From NCBI GenBank assembly GCA_016935615.1, contig JAFGQO010000046.1, positions 1 to 46,006 of the forward strand: a stretch of 46,006 nt of DNA. Reading direction: 5' to 3'. The DNA is from Bacteroidales bacterium (GTDB taxonomy: Bacteria > Bacteroidota > Bacteroidia > Bacteroidales > UBA10428). Made by a program: the position numbers and the translations under genes. The notes below the pieces were generated by a model. That model searched no databases and was not told the origin of the DNA. It worked only from the letters and a program-made list of their open reading frames with translations. Positions 45,031-46,006 of this stretch are shown piece by piece (the stretch's first letter is position 1; every line of letters starts with the position of its first letter).

Positions 45031-45849
45031 ATGAAATTTTTTTATTTACAATTAATACTTATTTCAAGTATAATAATTCTTATAAATAGTTGTCAAAAGG
45101 ATGATATTGATGAGGATATTAGTTTCAAAGAAGATACTGCTGGCGTTTTCATTGATCCTCGTGATAATAATTCATATAAGTGGATAAAAATCGGTGAACA
45201 AATTTGGATGACTGAAAACCTTCGTGCTACAAAATATGCCGATGGAACGTCTATACCAAAGGTTGAAGAAAAAACAGATTGGGCAAAATTAAAAACTACT
45301 GATAAAGCATATTGCTGGTATGATAATAAAAGTATTAATGCAAATACATATGGTGCTTTATATACTTGGCCGGCAGTAATGAATATTACATCAGGTGAGG
45401 ATATTAGCTCAAAAAAAGTCCAAGGAGTATGTCCAAATGGATGGCATGTGCCAAACAATGAAGAATGGCTAGAGCTTTTTGATTATCTTGTTGAAAATTT
45501 ATATGGTTATTATGGCATAGGCAGAGATATTGCAAAATCTCTTGCTGATACTTCTGGCTGGAAGTATTCTGATGAACCAGGAGATATTGGACATGATCAA
45601 ACCTCTAACAATAGTTCAGGTTTTTCTGCTGTACCGGCTGGTAAACGAAGAGGTTACAGTGATTATAATCCTGAAGTATACGGTGAATTCTATGGCGACA
45701 GTTTATGGAGTCACTGGTGGAGTGCTACTGAAAGTGAAAATACTACGAATGCATGTCATTACTATTTAGGTTATTGTTTTGATCATGTGCTTTCTGAAAA
45801 TTATACATATAAATCCACAGGACTATGTGTTAGGTGTGTGAAAGATTAA
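45031..45849 (+). CDS. FISUMP-domain lipoprotein
   Basis: A 272-residue lipoprotein (lipobox LINSC, Cys21) with an acidic linker and then the Fibrobacter succinogenes major paralogous domain (about 45-272): YKWIKIGEQIWMTENLRAT, AYCWYDN, YGALYTWPAVMN, GVCPNGWHVPNNEEWLEL, SGFSAVPAGKR and a final LCVRCVKD. Such proteins are common in Bacteroidota and Fibrobacteres and their function is unknown. The gene is AT-rich compared with its neighbours. Short structured repeats lie on both sides, so it may be a moved or recently acquired cassette. Confidence 0.85.
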   Translation: MKFFYLQLILISSIIILINSCQKDDIDEDISFKEDTAGVFIDPRDNNSYKWIKIGEQIWMTENLRATKYADGTSIPKVEEKTDWAKLKTTDKAYCWYDNKSINANTYGALYTWPAVMNITSGEDISSKKVQGVCPNGWHVPNNEEWLELFDYLVENLYGYYGIGRDIAKSLADTSGWKYSDEPGDIGHDQTSNNSSGFSAVPAGKRRGYSDYNPEVYGEFYGDSLWSHWWSATESENTTNACHYYLGYCFDHVLSENYTYKSTGLCVRCVKD

Positions 45850-45864
45850 AAACGGTGCTCCCGT

Positions 45865-45918
45865 TGCTGGCGCGGAATTGACTGCCCCCCTCTGCTGGCG
45901 TGCGATTGTATCGCGTAC
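45865..45918 (+). repeat. TGCTGGCG hairpin repeat, copies 2 and 3
   Basis: Copy 2 (TGCTGGCGCGGAATTG, 45865-45880) is cut short. Copy 3 (TGCTGGCGTGCGATTGTATC and GCG, 45893-45918) forms GCGAT/ATCGC with a TGT loop. Compared with copy 1, the stem letters differ on both sides yet still pair, which points to a conserved structure. Confidence 0.55.
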
Positions 45919-45930
45919 TTCTGAATAAAA

Positions 45931-45978
45931 AATCAGAGTAATTGCGTCTCGCTCTCGCTCCAAACTCTCACTCTGATT
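45931..45978. repeat. Inverted repeat AATCAGAGT/ACTCTGATT
   Basis: A perfect 9-bp inverted repeat (45931-45939 and 45970-45978) separated by 30 bases lies downstream of the FISUMP gene and its flanking repeats. It could be a loose terminator or an end of a small element. The window ends soon after, so context is missing. Confidence 0.4.
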
Positions 45979-46006
45979 ATGAGTTATATTTATTGTTTTA
46001 TTTCTA

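Noticed and set aside
1-46006. tRNA, rRNA, CRISPR array, insertion sequence or prophage
   Set aside because: No cloverleaf-like TTCGAATC arm, no regularly spaced direct repeats and no transposase, integrase or phage structural gene was seen on either strand. This was a reading by eye and not a model search.

Overview
The window looks like a chromosomal segment from a Bacteroidota bacterium, most like the free-living or gut Bacteroidales/Marinilabiliales type. The evidence is a secreted protease with a type IX secretion C-terminal sorting domain, TonB-dependent receptors paired with HmuY-like and BtuG-like lipoproteins, LytTR/LytS regulators, a FISUMP lipoprotein, low GC content, and starts preceded by A-rich stretches rather than strong Shine-Dalgarno sequences. 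I see no rRNA, tRNA, CRISPR array, transposase or phage gene.

Layout. 1-4.4 kb: two small or unknown genes, the potassium transporter kup, and an ECF-type sigma factor flanked on both sides by PepSY-like proteins. 4.5-8.1 kb: a plus-strand envelope cluster with a coiled-coil lipoprotein, two L,D-transpeptidases, a membrane-anchored unknown and a 40-residue membrane protein. 8.1-11.5 kb: a CPA2 cation/proton antiporter, a CaCA exchanger and a small Cys-containing protein, all minus strand. 11.6-16.0 kb: a histidine kinase gene broken by two nonsense codons, then a large T9SS-exported M6 metalloprotease. 16.5-20.5 kb: lgt, a cation diffusion facilitator, an HMA-fused Cu/Zn permease and gpmA. 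20.5-21.9 kb: a coupled DUF5678-like/retropepsin-like pair, then a decayed stretch holding the tail of a lost T9SS cargo gene. 21.9-24.5 kb: a LiaF-like membrane protein with a LytS/LytTR two-component pair.

24.5-29.3 kb: a minus-strand haem-uptake-type operon (unknown small protein, HmuY-like, TonB receptor, second HmuY-like). 29.4-34.9 kb: cytochrome bd oxidase (cydAB), a Cys-rich LuxR-type regulator with a hemerythrin-like protein, and a hybrid histidine kinase, which together suggest an oxygen or nitrosative-stress theme. 34.9-39.4 kb: a second CDF transporter, then a cobalamin riboswitch controlling a BtuB-like receptor and a BtuG-like beta-propeller lipoprotein. 39.6-46 kb: RtcB, a secreted GH5-like hydrolase, a small secreted protein preceded by tandem Crp/Fnr-like palindromes, a corrinoid protein, an AraC regulator, a zinc-ribbon membrane protein and a FISUMP lipoprotein bracketed by short structured repeats.

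Most promising for follow-up: a palindromic repeat lodged in the variable arm of the B12 riboswitch, the envelope L,D-transpeptidase cluster in which the lipoprotein and one enzyme share an N-terminal module, the Cys-rich regulator/hemerythrin pair beside cydAB, the DUF5678-like/retropepsin-like couple, and the nonsense-interrupted kinase.
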